From NCBI RefSeq assembly GCF_008014775.2, contig NZ_CP144914.1, positions 3,348,001-3,412,000 on the forward strand: a DNA stretch of 64,000 nt, read 5' to 3'. The translations under genes were made by a program, and so were the position numbers. The notes beneath the pieces are model-generated. The model was not told the origin of the DNA, searched no databases, and was given only the letters and a program-made list of their open reading frames with translations. This DNA is from Alkalicoccus halolimnae. GTDB taxonomy: Bacteria; Bacillota; Bacilli; Bacillales; Salisediminibacteriaceae. This document shows positions 17,775 through 26,655 of the stretch, piece after piece (the stretch's first letter is position 1; each line of letters opens with the position of its first letter).

Positions 17775-17989
17775 TGTATGGATCAATCTCTTCAATTCAT
17801 TTCATTTCGAAAACTCCGGAAAACTTTCAAAAACTCTTTTTACTGTAACATATCCCTCGCGTATTATGTAGCTTATATTTGACTTCCCCACAGGGTCTTT
17901 ATACCTTTTTTCCGCCCGTCCGAAACAGTTTCTTCTAATAACAGTCGACGATTTGCAGGAAAAGTTACTTTTGTGAAGCGCGTTGTACG

Positions 17990-18070
17990 ATAGGCAAACT
18001 TCGCTTCAGCTCCGCCGTAGAGGAGCTCTCCGGGGGGGATTGCGTCGTGCGGGATCTTCCGCCTTCCGAC
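17990..18070 (+). repeat. Diverged left-half copy of the MITE-like element
   Basis: AAACTTCGCTTCAGCTCCGC, GTGCGGGATCTTCCGCCTTC and the spacing between them follow the left half of the copies at 20432 and 36183, with more mismatches. The remaining DNA from 17775 to 18329 shows no gene. Confidence 0.5.
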
Positions 18071-18329
18071 TAACATTTTTCGAGGGACGGCGGGATAAAG
18101 CGGTGTTTCGCACCTGGGACAGCGGGTAAAAGAGTAGTAAAAGCTGCTGCAGAGAACGGCAGTCCGTACCGAAACAGAAACGTATGTTTATCCTTCGTCC
18201 TCCCGGAGTGTACCTTCAGGCAGAACAGCGGTTTAACGAGTCCGGAATTAAATGAGCCATTATTACCTGAGTCTTTTTTACTATTTTTACTGCAGAATCC
18301 TACTAAACCGTTTTCCTAATATCTGTTTA

Positions 18330-18358
18330 TTGCTTATCCAGTCTCCACCACCTATACT
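18330..18358 (+). promoter_or_regulatory. Candidate SigA promoter of LCP gene
   Basis: TTGCTT (18330-18335), 17-base spacer, TATACT (18353-18358), 32 bases before ATG 18391. Confidence 0.6.
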
Positions 18359-18390
18359 AAATAATAATACACCGGAACGGGGGCGCCACC

Positions 18391-19389
18391 ATGAATCGCA
18401 GTGACTATCAAAGACAGAAGAAACGACAGCGCAGAATAAGTTTTAAAAAATTGATCTATATAACTGGTGGTATTTTCACGGTGATGCTCCTCGCCGCAGG
18501 AGCATACGCCGTCTATCTTTATCAGTCCGTGGAAGAGACGGTAAATTCCGATATGCAGGTACAGCTTGCACGCGACAAACCGGAAACGAGGTCAGCCGAA
18601 GTGGATATGGACAATTCCGAACCGGTTTCTTTCCTGCTGCTCGGAGTGGATGAGGAGGGGGAAGTTGCCGGAAGGACGGATACGATTATCGTCGTAACGG
18701 TGAACCCTGCCGACGAATCGATCCGTATGCTCAGCCTTCCAAGAGATCTGCGGATCGACATTCCAGGCCAGGACGATATGGAAAAAATCAATCACGTTCA
18801 TGCTTACGCCGGTCCAGACGGGGCTATTGAATCTGTTGAAGATTTCCTCGATATCCCGATTGATTATTTTATTACCGCCAATATGAACGGATTCCAGGGT
18901 ATGATTGACGCCCTCGGAGGAATAACGGTGGAGAATTCGTTTGCGTTTGATCAGAATGAGTTTACTTTTGAGGAAGGCGAAGTGGAGCTTAACGGAGAAG
19001 AAGCTCTTGCATATGCCAGGATGCGGGACGAGGATCCCCGCGGAGATATCGGCCGTAATGCGCGCCAGCGTCAGATTGTAAATCAGATTATTAATGAAGG
19101 AGCCAGCTTCCGGTCTGTGACCCGCGTCGAGGAAATTCTGGAGGTATTGAGCGAAAATATCCAAACGAATATGGAATTTGACAAGATGCGCAAGCTGCAG
19201 CAGAATTACGCATCCGCCCGGCATGAGCAGCAAACGCTGGAAATCGTAGGAGAAGGTGAAACGATCGATGACGTCTGGTATCTGGTTGTTTCAGATGAGG
19301 AACGCGAAAGAGTAAGCCAGGAGTTCCGCAGCCACCTGAATCTTGACGAGGAACCCGACCTCGCTTCAAGAGATGACGAAGAGAGCTGA
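18391..19389 (+). CDS. LCP family cell-wall glycopolymer ligase
   Basis: 332 aa. A longer basic cytoplasmic head (RSDYQRQKKRQRRISFKK) precedes the membrane helix (about 22-44). The LCP domain shows LLLGVDEEGEVAGRTDT, SLPRDLRIDIPG and LNGEEALAYARMRDEDPRGDIGRNARQRQ. Function as for the copy at 2009: transfer of lipid-linked polymer to peptidoglycan. It diverges from the exopolysaccharide cluster, which makes attachment of that polymer a reasonable guess. The ribosome site is weak (CGGGGGCG). It has its own promoter and terminator. Confidence 0.93.
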   Translation: MNRSDYQRQKKRQRRISFKKLIYITGGIFTVMLLAAGAYAVYLYQSVEETVNSDMQVQLARDKPETRSAEVDMDNSEPVSFLLLGVDEEGEVAGRTDTIIVVTVNPADESIRMLSLPRDLRIDIPGQDDMEKINHVHAYAGPDGAIESVEDFLDIPIDYFITANMNGFQGMIDALGGITVENSFAFDQNEFTFEEGEVELNGEEALAYARMRDEDPRGDIGRNARQRQIVNQIINEGASFRSVTRVEEILEVLSENIQTNMEFDKMRKLQQNYASARHEQQTLEIVGEGETIDDVWYLVVSDEERERVSQEFRSHLNLDEEPDLASRDDEES

Positions 19390-19407
19390 TCCGTTACGAC
19401 AGGAAAA

Positions 19408-19443
19408 GGCAGGTGAAGGGCCATCCCCCCACCTGCCTTTTTT
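19408..19443 (+). terminator. Intrinsic terminator of LCP gene
   Basis: GGCAGGT pairs with ACCTGCC and is followed by six T. Confidence 0.85.
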
Positions 19444-19523
19444 GTTATGGTTCATCGAAAGTATGGTGAAACGGAAAAGGCGGTCATACTTTCTTTCAGG
19501 AAAAAAACATCTTCTTTCAGGTT

Positions 19524-19572
19524 AAAACAGAACGAGCCCGTCACGCATTGGCGGCGGGCTCGTTCTGTTTTG
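19524..19572 (-). terminator. Strong terminator of the LuxR-type gene
   Basis: A 16-base perfect stem AAACAGAACGAGCCCG / CGGGCTCGTTCTGTTT with a 14-base loop, 30 bases after the gene; symmetrical, so probably active both ways. Confidence 0.85.
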
Positions 19573-19601
19573 TTCTGCTGTTACGGGTTAAGAGGTTTGG
19601 C

Positions 19602-20288
19602 TCAGACCTTTTCACTCTGCACCCAGCCGCGCCGGATTGCACTGACGACGACACCGGTTCGGTCTTTTTCTCCCATAACGCTGATCAGATTACTCACATA
19701 ACGCTTGACGGTCTTCGGAGAATAAAACAGTTCCTCCGCTATCTGTACGGTACTTTTTCCGTCCAGCAGCAGCTGCAGAATGGCCACTTCCGATTTACGG
19801 AGCGGGGCATCCACTCTCTCCTTTTGCACGAGAAAGCGATCGATCGGCTTCTGCCGCATTTTTTCTTCGGTCAGCTTTTCTACAACTTTGTAATTCAAGT
19901 CCGGGCTGAGCAGGAAAGGATATTCCGCAATGGTTTCCATGGCTCTTTCTGCATACCGAAGGAACTTTTCGCAGGAGATGAGTCCGGCCACCGGCAGATT
20001 GAGAACCTGCATCGCATCCGGCATGTTTTTTTCCGGCGTAATAAACACAATTTTTTTCTTCGTCCAGTCTGTCACGTGGTCACGTTTTTCTTCTTCCTGA
20101 ATCAGCGCAGCGGGATCGCTGCTGAATACGAACAAGGTGTCAAATGTTGCGGCATAATCGTCCTTGGCTTTTTCCGTTAGTAATTCATAGTGTACGTTTT
20201 TGGATGCTTTAATGTGTCGAAAGGACTCGACGTAATCTTCCTCACAGCATACAAGCACAATACGATGTTTCGTTTTTACATTTGTCAT
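19602..20288 (-). CDS. LuxR/FixJ-type HTH regulator with atypical N-terminal domain
   Basis: 228 aa. The C-terminal 65 residues are a clear LuxR HTH: LRKSEVAILQLLLDGKSTVQIAEELFYSPKTVKRYVSNLISVMGEKDRT. The N-terminal 140 residues start like a receiver (HRIVLVCCEEDYVESFRHI) and predict alternating strands and helices, but strand 3 reads TLFVFSSD with no convincing phospho-acceptor aspartate, and no sensor kinase is adjacent. So control by phosphorylation is doubtful. Ribosome site GGGGG lies eight bases upstream. It neighbours surface-polymer and hydrolase genes, whose regulation it may affect; this is inference. Confidence 0.82.
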   Translation of the reverse strand: MTNVKTKHRIVLVCCEEDYVESFRHIKASKNVHYELLTEKAKDDYAATFDTLFVFSSDPAALIQEEEKRDHVTDWTKKKIVFITPEKNMPDAMQVLNLPVAGLISCEKFLRYAERAMETIAEYPFLLSPDLNYKVVEKLTEEKMRQKPIDRFLVQKERVDAPLRKSEVAILQLLLDGKSTVQIAEELFYSPKTVKRYVSNLISVMGEKDRTGVVVSAIRRGWVQSEKV

Positions 20289-20431
20289 AGCTTAACCCCC
20301 TTCATTCATTGGGACTATCTATTATTTTAAACATATTATGCAGGGAAGTGCCAGTAATTTGTTTAACAAGTGTGTAATATTTGTGTATAGATATAAATAC
20401 CCTTTATCTGAGAAGTGCTTTTTTCGAATAG

Positions 20432-20801
20432 ATCTGTTAAAGCATTCTGTTTGTTGACATATATAAGAAAACTTCGCTTCAACCCGGCAGGCTTGCCGTG
20501 GAGGAGATTTCCAGCTTCCTCAGGCTTACGCCCTGCGGGATCTTCCAATCTCCTTCTTCCACTGGCGTCCGCCGGTTTCCGCTTCGTTTTAATTCTCCCA
20601 TACAGAAAGCCTGCTGGTTGAATCAAGAAGGTATCAAGGTAAAAACCAGAGGCAAGGCGATTTTTCAAGACGCCTGCGGAAAAAGAAAGCGGGAAGATCC
20701 TCCCGGACGCAAGGGAGGGAGAGCTGAAGGCTTTCTCCGCGGCAAGCGAAGAAAAAAGAGCCGCAGGCACTCCAATAACAACACGGAACTCTAACAGAGC
20801 C
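20432..20801 (+). repeat. MITE-like element, longest copy, with 10-bp flanking direct repeat
   Basis: About 370 bp. Left end ATCTGTTAAAGC and right end CTCTAACAGAGCC are inverted. TTTCGAATAG occurs immediately on both sides (20422-20431 and 20802-20811), the look of a target-site duplication. Left half is shared with 36183 and 55511, right half with 58837. Open frames on both strands through it code for no known protein and lack a transposase. Confidence 0.72.
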
Positions 20802-20841
20802 TTTCGAATAGTTCGTGCTTTCCAGCCGCCTTTCAGGTATC

Positions 20842-20878
20842 AAAAAAGCCTGCTCCGCTTCTGCGGAACAGGCTTTCA
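20842..20878 (-). terminator. Terminator of the MerR-type gene
   Basis: AAAGCCTG-TCCGC and GCGGA-CAGGCTTT pair; read on the minus strand it ends in TTTTTTG. Confidence 0.85.
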
Positions 20879-20880
20879 CA

Positions 20881-21615
20881 TTATTTCCAGAACATCCACC
20901 ATGGTTTCTTTTCTTCGTACGGCTGTTTGTTTTCTTCCGATCCGGTTTCTTCGGAAGCTGCATACATGACAGGCTCTTCTTCCTTTTGTTCTTCGACGTT
21001 CACTTCCGCGCCGCTCTCCTCTTTGGTCGCATTCTCACCGGTGTCTGCTTCTTCCTGCTCGTCCGGCTCTTCGTTCTGTGCTTCCGTTTCTTCCAGATCG
21101 GAGGCGGTTTCTTCCGGCTTTGTTTCCTCCTGGGCTGCCGCGGGCAGAGCGCGGTCTTCTTTTGCTTCGCGCAGAAGTGCCATCAGCTCCTGTTCATGCT
21201 CCATGCGCCGCTGTTCTACTTCTTTCTGCTCTTCAAGCTTTTCAAGAAGCTGAGTCGTCAGCTGCTGCTGCTGCAGAAACATCTGTTTCCATTCCTGCAT
21301 CGTGTAGCTCAGCTCACTGCTCTCGCTCCGGGAGACAGTCTCCGGAACGCTGTCCGTTACGCCATTGTCGCTATGTACTGATACGACAGCGAAAGCTGCC
21401 TTTTTAAGCGTCATAGCGGGAGATTCTTTTGCGGATATAAAACGCTGAATAATAGTAATATCATCGTTTGAAAAAGACCGGTGCCCCCGCTTGTTCTTCA
21501 TGAATTTATGTCCTGCTTCTTCCAGAGCTATGCAATACTTTCTCAATGTAGATTCCTGCAGCTGCAGCATCTCGGAAACTTCCGATGCTGTTCGGAGAAT
21601 ACGATCCTCAGTCAC
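20881..21615 (-). CDS. MerR-like HTH / coiled-coil protein (DUF3967/RacA-like architecture)
   Basis: 244 aa. Residues about 5-70 are a MerR-type winged helix: RTASEVSEMLQLQESTLRKYCIALEEAGHKF...RSFSNDDITIIQRF. Residues about 103-155 are a coiled coil (MQEWKQMFLQQQQLTTQLLEKLEEQKEVEQ). A long acidic linker (Glu-rich, about 160-230) leads to a conspicuous aromatic tail KKPWWMFWK, which could insert in membrane. The layout resembles RacA and plasmid DUF3967 proteins, which link DNA to membrane or to partition machinery. GTG start, seven bases after AAAGGGTG. Single gene. Role inferred from architecture only. Confidence 0.8.
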   Translation of the reverse strand: MTEDRILRTASEVSEMLQLQESTLRKYCIALEEAGHKFMKNKRGHRSFSNDDITIIQRFISAKESPAMTLKKAAFAVVSVHSDNGVTDSVPETVSRSESSELSYTMQEWKQMFLQQQQLTTQLLEKLEEQKEVEQRRMEHEQELMALLREAKEDRALPAAAQEETKPEETASDLEETEAQNEEPDEQEEADTGENATKEESGAEVNVEEQKEEEPVMYAASEETGSEENKQPYEEKKPWWMFWK

Positions 21616-21775
21616 GTGCGTACACCCTTTCTTTTCTCTCTAGTAGTTACCGTTATATCGCTTGTTTTATTATAACGGAACAGAAGAAATAAATAAACCT
21701 CCCAGACCATTTTTCTCTAATTATGAGGCAGAATAGGTCTTTTCTTACTAAATTCCTCGATCAGAAAAAAAACAT

Positions 21776-21810
21776 AAAGCGTCATGACGGTTTTTGTCAT
21801 GACGCCTTTT
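21776..21810 (-). terminator. Terminator of the subtilase gene (TGAC/GTCA type)
   Basis: Perfect 10-base stem GCGTCATGAC / GTCATGACGC with a seven-base loop. Confidence 0.85.
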
Positions 21811-21814
21811 ACAT

Positions 21815-23770
21815 CTATTGGATCGAACGCGTGCGGGTCAGCATAGCGCTGAATTCTGCCCGCGTTACTTCTCCTCCAGGCTGTAGAGAGCCGTTCGGAT
21901 ATCCTCTCAATATTCCGTTATCTGAAAGCTTTTTCATCTGCTCGTAATAATACCTTCCGGCTTCCAGATCAGGGAAGTTTTCTCCGTTACCTGTTCCAGG
22001 ATAATGATACACTCTCGTCAGCAGTACGGAAACTTCGGCCCGGGTAATCGGCTGGTCGGGGCGGACTTTGTTATCTGTATACCCTTCGACGATCCCTCTG
22101 GAAGCCGCTTCCCGAATGGAATTGTAGGCAAAATGACTGCTGGAAAGATCAGTAAAGCTGTTGTAGGTTCCCTGCATCTCCCAGTTCTGTTCCCGGCTGA
22201 TCAGCTCGACCACTTCCGCCCGGGTAATTTTCCGCTGGGGACGAAACGTTCCATCTGTGTATCCGTTTATCAGGTTGTCTTTGACAAGCGGTGTCAGTTC
22301 TTCAATGTACCATGCATTTTCAATGAGATCCGGGTATCGGCTTAAAACTTGGGCTCCCGGGTCTTTCAGCCGCAGGCGGAGTTCCGATGCTTTTTTCTCC
22401 GGAGAAATAGCGGATTCTCCATTTGTCACGCGGATACTGTATACATAGTTGCCGTCTTTTGAAATGCGCTCCGTATAGGTTTTGCCCTGCCCTTTATAGA
22501 TCGTCTCTCCGTTGCGCATTAATTCGAAGGTGACATTCGTGCGGCTGTCACTCCAGGTTATTTTTATGTCCGCCGCCTCATTCGTAATTTCTGCTGCTTC
22601 CGCTTTGATTGCCATTACGGGATCAAGCGTTTCCGATAAATAACGCGGGAACTCTATTCTTCCATAGCCGATGTTGTTATTCGGCGTACTCACCTGACTT
22701 GGAGCAGTCCATTCGCGCAGCTGAAGGCGCATTTCCCGGGAAGACAGCTCCGGATCTGATTCTTTCATGATTGCAAGCATGCCGCTGACCATCGGGGCCG
22801 CCATCGATGTGCCGCTGTTTACTTCGTAGCCTCTGCCGGTACTCGCGCTGTATATACTTACTCCCGGTGCAGCTATTTCCACACCTGAGCCTGCAGTCGA
22901 GAAAGGCGCACGCTCGTCCTTAAAGTTCGTTGCCGCGGTGCCGATAACGTTTTTGTCACGAGCAGGGTAGTCAATATTTGTAATGCCTGTTTCTTCGCCG
23001 CGGTTGCCTGCCGCCCCTACCATCGTAATACCTTCCGCATGAGCTTCGGCAAGCGCTTTTGTTAATCCTTCAGAAGCACGCTGTCCGCCGATGCTCAGGT
23101 TGATTATATCGACATTTTTCTCTATCGACCATTCAATCGCTTCTATTATAGTGGAATGACGGCCGGAACCCTGGTCGTCCATTACTTTGGCAGCGTACAG
23201 GTCTACCCCCGGCGCCACGCCGCGCATGCCGTCGGACTGAAGAGGAGCACTTCCCGCTAGAATGCCTGCTACGTGCGAGCCGTGGCCGTGATCGTCTTCG
23301 TAATTGGAACTGTAATTAAGAAAGTTGTAGCCTTCTTTTACATTCAGATCTTCGTGGGAGGTAGAGATGCCGGTATCAATGACGGCTACTTTTACGCCTT
23401 TCCCGGTCAGACCGGCGCGATTTGCGTGCTGCAGCTGGATCTTGTTAAATCCCCACACCGGGAATTGGTAGTCTTCTAATTCGTCCGTCTCACTCAGGAA
23501 GACGGGGGGATCGGCCTCGATATTTGTGACGTCCCTGTTTTTGCTGAGTTTACCGGCTGAATCATCCGTTAACGATACGAGCGCTACACCGGCGTTCTCA
23601 TATACTTTCTTAATGTCTCCGCCGGCATTATGAATTACACTTTCGTCAACAACTTCTTCAAACGTAACTAAGTATTCCTGTTCAGCAGCAGAAGCAGATG
23701 AAAAAAACATTCCTGGTAGTAGGGTGACTAAAATACCTATTACGATGAAGAAAGCTGTTCGGTTTGTCAT
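21815..23770 (-). CDS. Subtilisin-like serine protease (S8) with three C-terminal SLH domains
   Basis: 651 aa. Signal peptide to about residue 28, an inhibitor-I9-like propeptide (about 31-90), then the S8 domain with catalytic Asp132 (VAVIDTG), His163 (HGSHVAG), oxyanion Asn256 (GAAGNRG) and Ser322 (NSGTSMAAP). A fibronectin-like module (about 390-470) precedes three SLH repeats (ITRAEVVELISRE, ITRAEVSVLLTRV, VTRAEFSAMLTRT). The enzyme is therefore exported and held on the cell wall through secondary wall polymer. It is one of three SLH proteins in the window. A terminator lies directly behind the stop. The ribosome site is weak (GGCGGG), so the start is less sure than the product. Confidence 0.94.
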   Translation of the reverse strand: MTNRTAFFIVIGILVTLLPGMFFSSASAAEQEYLVTFEEVVDESVIHNAGGDIKKVYENAGVALVSLTDDSAGKLSKNRDVTNIEADPPVFLSETDELEDYQFPVWGFNKIQLQHANRAGLTGKGVKVAVIDTGISTSHEDLNVKEGYNFLNYSSNYEDDHGHGSHVAGILAGSAPLQSDGMRGVAPGVDLYAAKVMDDQGSGRHSTIIEAIEWSIEKNVDIINLSIGGQRASEGLTKALAEAHAEGITMVGAAGNRGEETGITNIDYPARDKNVIGTAATNFKDERAPFSTAGSGVEIAAPGVSIYSASTGRGYEVNSGTSMAAPMVSGMLAIMKESDPELSSREMRLQLREWTAPSQVSTPNNNIGYGRIEFPRYLSETLDPVMAIKAEAAEITNEAADIKITWSDSRTNVTFELMRNGETIYKGQGKTYTERISKDGNYVYSIRVTNGESAISPEKKASELRLRLKDPGAQVLSRYPDLIENAWYIEELTPLVKDNLINGYTDGTFRPQRKITRAEVVELISREQNWEMQGTYNSFTDLSSSHFAYNSIREAASRGIVEGYTDNKVRPDQPITRAEVSVLLTRVYHYPGTGNGENFPDLEAGRYYYEQMKKLSDNGILRGYPNGSLQPGGEVTRAEFSAMLTRTRSIQ

Positions 23771-24080
23771 GATGGATGATCCCGCCTTTATATTCTCTTT
23801 TGTTTATTATACCCTCTTTTCATGAGAATAGGGGCCTATATTTAGATCTTTCAAACTAACGGTATAAATGGTACTTTTTTACTTATCTTTTGGCCTGTGT
23901 TTTTGAAACAGGATCGGTTACCCGCATTTTTGTACAAGGGGATCAGCTTCCTTCCGCTGAGGATTACGTTCCGGACGGCGGTCTCCGTCCGAACGCCTTC
24001 ACCGGAAAGCGCAGAATAGTACCCGTATTTACAAATGAGCGGAAAGTTGTTTTGAAAGAATTTATTTGTTTATACGTGAA
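23771..24080. other. Non-coding stretch
   Basis: No supportable gene. 23940-24015 is GC-rich with inverted blocks (GGACGGCGGTCTCCGTCC) and may be an old repeat copy. Confidence 0.4.
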
Positions 24081-24112
24081 AAAAGAAGCTGCCCGTTTTG
24101 GGCAGCTTCTCT
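24081..24112 (-). terminator. Terminator of the SLH amidase
   Basis: AGAAGCTGCCC / GGGCAGCTTCT with T-run on the minus strand; it lies just past the stop codon. Confidence 0.88.
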
Positions 24113-24121
24113 GTAGTGGAT

Positions 24122-25726
24122 TTATTTGAAATAGTTTACCGTTCCTTCATATAATGCGTCCGCTGCTGCATTTCTGAAAGAGTTTGTTTTCATACGGTCT
24201 GCTTCTGCTTTGTTTGTCATAAATCCAAGCTCTACCAGTACAGAAGGCATCGTCGTATTCCGGATGACGTAAAAGCCCTGCTGCTTCACACCGCGGTCGC
24301 GGGTTTTTAATTTATCAATCATTTCTGTCTGGAGGTTTTCTGCCAGCTTTTTGCTGTCTCCGCCCCAGTAAGCAGCGTCAAAGAAAGTTTCTGTGCCGCT
24401 CGCTGAAGTAGCGCCGGCTGCATTTGCATGAACACTGATAAAAATGTCTGCTTTTGCATTGTTGGCAACACGAACTCTTTCCGCTAAAGAAGGATACCAG
24501 TCGGACCTTCTTGTCATCACAACGTTAGCGCCCGCCGCTTTTAATCTTGTTTCCAGACGGAGACTGACGTCCAGGTTAATTTCTTTTTCCTGAAGACCGT
24601 TCGCTACAGCCCCTGGATCATTTCCTCCGTGTCCGGCGTCAATAACAACCGTTTTCCCCTGAAGACTGCTTGCTGCTTCCGGGTCAATGATCTGCAGATA
24701 ATAAAGAGAGACATAACCTGTGACGGAATCGGTTGATACTTTAGCCCATCCGCTCAGCAGTTCGTGCACATTTACAGTTGTACCGTTAGGGATCGTACCG
24801 ACACGGTCATTGGAAGTGCCGGGACCTGTACGTACATTTAAATTATTTGCGTTAACAACTTTTCCTTCAGCGATCACTTTTCCAGGTCCGCTGTTATCGA
24901 CTTCTTCTTCCTTTTCTCCATCTTCATCAATGAAAGAAAGGGAAACATAGCCGCGGATATCCTTTGTAGAAACGAGTGCCCAATTTCCTTCGCGCTCATG
25001 AATACTGACTGTTGTACCCCGTGGAATACTTCCAAGTGCGCTGTATTCCGTCGAAGGAGAAGGCCGGACGTTTAAGTTTCCAGAACTCGTTACAACGCCG
25101 GTAGATTTTGCATTACCGAGAGCAACTGAGTCAACTGTGGCACTGAATTCTGAATAAAGGGTACGTGCCACCATATAAGAGAAGTCGATACGTGTAATGG
25201 TTTCTTTTGGTCTGTATGTACCATCCTGATACCCATTTACAATTTGTGCATCGCCAAGTTCACGGATGAATTTATAATAAAAACTATCAGGCTTAACGTC
25301 TGTAAAGAAAGACCCTTTAATAGGGTTGTAGGTGAAAGCTCGTGACAGGACGGTAGTCATTTCCTGCCGGGAAATATCGGCGTTCGGTCTGAATGTCTGA
25401 TCCCCGTAGCCATTAATAATACCCCGGCGTTCCATTTCAGCTATTTCTCCTTCAGCCCAATGACCTCTCGCATCATCAAACGAAGATTTTCCGTTTTTGC
25501 CATCAGCATTGATCGCTCGAGCAATCATTGTAGCTGCTTCGGCACGTGTGAGTGTGGACCGCGGAGAAAATACTCCAGGGGACTTTCCTTTGACTATGCC
25601 ATCTTGAGCAAGTTTCTGTACCTCACTCGCATTCGTATCGGAGAAGGAAGTACTTGCAGAAGCCGGCGCGGCGAAAAATGTAAGGAGCAAAACAAGGGAC
25701 AGTATCCAAATTAAATTCTTTTTCAT
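24122..25726 (-). CDS. N-acetylmuramoyl-L-alanine amidase with three SLH and two SH3b domains
   Basis: 534 aa. Signal peptide MKKNLIWILSLVLLLTFFAAPASA, three SLH repeats (about 26-190), two bacterial SH3 domains with the NLNVRPSPST and NLNVRTGPGTS hallmarks (about 205-268, 288-347), and an Amidase_3 domain from about 355: VVIDAGHGGNDPGA (zinc His), EKEINLDVSLRLE (zinc Glu), IFISVHANA (zinc His) and SVLVELGFMTN (catalytic Glu). It cleaves the bond between MurNAc and the stem peptide and is bound to the wall twice, through SLH and SH3b. Ribosome site AAAGGAGG. Single gene with its own terminator. Confidence 0.95.
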   Translation of the reverse strand: MKKNLIWILSLVLLLTFFAAPASASTSFSDTNASEVQKLAQDGIVKGKSPGVFSPRSTLTRAEAATMIARAINADGKNGKSSFDDARGHWAEGEIAEMERRGIINGYGDQTFRPNADISRQEMTTVLSRAFTYNPIKGSFFTDVKPDSFYYKFIRELGDAQIVNGYQDGTYRPKETITRIDFSYMVARTLYSEFSATVDSVALGNAKSTGVVTSSGNLNVRPSPSTEYSALGSIPRGTTVSIHEREGNWALVSTKDIRGYVSLSFIDEDGEKEEEVDNSGPGKVIAEGKVVNANNLNVRTGPGTSNDRVGTIPNGTTVNVHELLSGWAKVSTDSVTGYVSLYYLQIIDPEAASSLQGKTVVIDAGHGGNDPGAVANGLQEKEINLDVSLRLETRLKAAGANVVMTRRSDWYPSLAERVRVANNAKADIFISVHANAAGATSASGTETFFDAAYWGGDSKKLAENLQTEMIDKLKTRDRGVKQQGFYVIRNTTMPSVLVELGFMTNKAEADRMKTNSFRNAAADALYEGTVNYFK

Positions 25727-26360
25727 AAGCGCCTCCTTTACTTGTGATTTCTATAGATAATACAGGCACAGAGCGGGATCATTTAGCGTATCGTTCATTA
25801 TAGTGAATAAATTCACCGGAAACGATATGTTTGAAATAAAATGAGTTGGGGAATGTTAATAGCGCCTGTTTGGTTTCTCAACCACATTTAGCTTACCACA
25901 CAGGGATTTTTAAGCGATATGTCAGATGGCACATTTACTGTAATAATCTGTAATACAACGTGGGTAAAAGTTCACCGCAGTGAATACAGCGCGGATTTTT
26001 TATTTTTTCAGGTTTGAATTTTTTCAGGGAGGGGAACACATTCACTAGGAGTTGAAACCACCACTTTCATCTCTCCCCCCTATCATTTTTGATATATTGC
26101 CGCAGTATCAGACATACAGCGGCAGATGGATAACGAGCGATGCCCGCCTCCGTCCCAAGGTGCGCATCGCTGTTTCCATGTTTGAGCTGCTTTTTTCGGG
26201 AGATTTCTGCCCTAATTTTTATACCATCATACGTCCGTTTTGAGTTAAACACGGACCGTGTTTCTGCGTCTTTTGGACGATTTCCCTTACTTATTGTGTT
26301 TTTGGAAAGGTTTTTTCAGGAATTTCCATTCGGAAGGCCGATGCGGAAGGCTTGGGAAGG
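25727..26360. other. Long upstream region of the SLH amidase, no gene
   Basis: Contains two dyads, GTGAAT-AA-ATTCAC (25803-25816) and TTCAC-CGCA-GTGAA (25971-25984), and a pair TGTAAT-AATC-TGTAAT (25939-25954) that is one base short of WalR spacing. No coding sequence is supported. Confidence 0.45.
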
Positions 26361-26502
26361 TTAATTCTGCCGTTTCCTCTTGTAATTCTGCCACAGCCTC
26401 GTTTTATTCTGCCTCATCTCCTAATATTCCCACCATTTCTCCCGCTAATTCTGCCACTACTCCCTGTTTTCCCGCCAATTCCTGCTCTTTTCCCAGCCGC
26501 AC
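26361..26502 (-). repeat. 21-bp-period imperfect tandem array (copy A)
   Basis: Read on the minus strand the units are AGTGGCAGAATTAGCGGGAG, AATGGTGGGAATATTAGGAG, TGAGGCAGAATAAAACGAGG, TGTGGCAGAATTACAAGAGG and so on. The GG of successive units is spaced 21, 21, 21, 21, 21, 22 bases. See findings. Confidence 0.8.
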
Positions 26503-26655
26503 TTTTTTATAATGAAACACCGCTTAACCCGCCTTTCTCCGTGCCATGGAGGAAATCCCCTTTAAATCAGCAGAGACCCTTATGCAAAATCACTGCACCA
26601 TGCCATGATGGAGGGCAGCTTCCGGAGTTTGAGCTTCAAGCCAGCTTCCTGAAAC

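Noticed and set aside
17873..18076. 67-codon minus-strand frame
   Set aside because: Lies in a diverged MITE-like repeat copy.
20363..20963. Long open frames on both strands in the 20.4-20.9 kb region, repeated at 58.8-59.2 kb
   Set aside because: The similar peptides on both strands come from DNA-level repeat similarity, with no start signals and no known domain.
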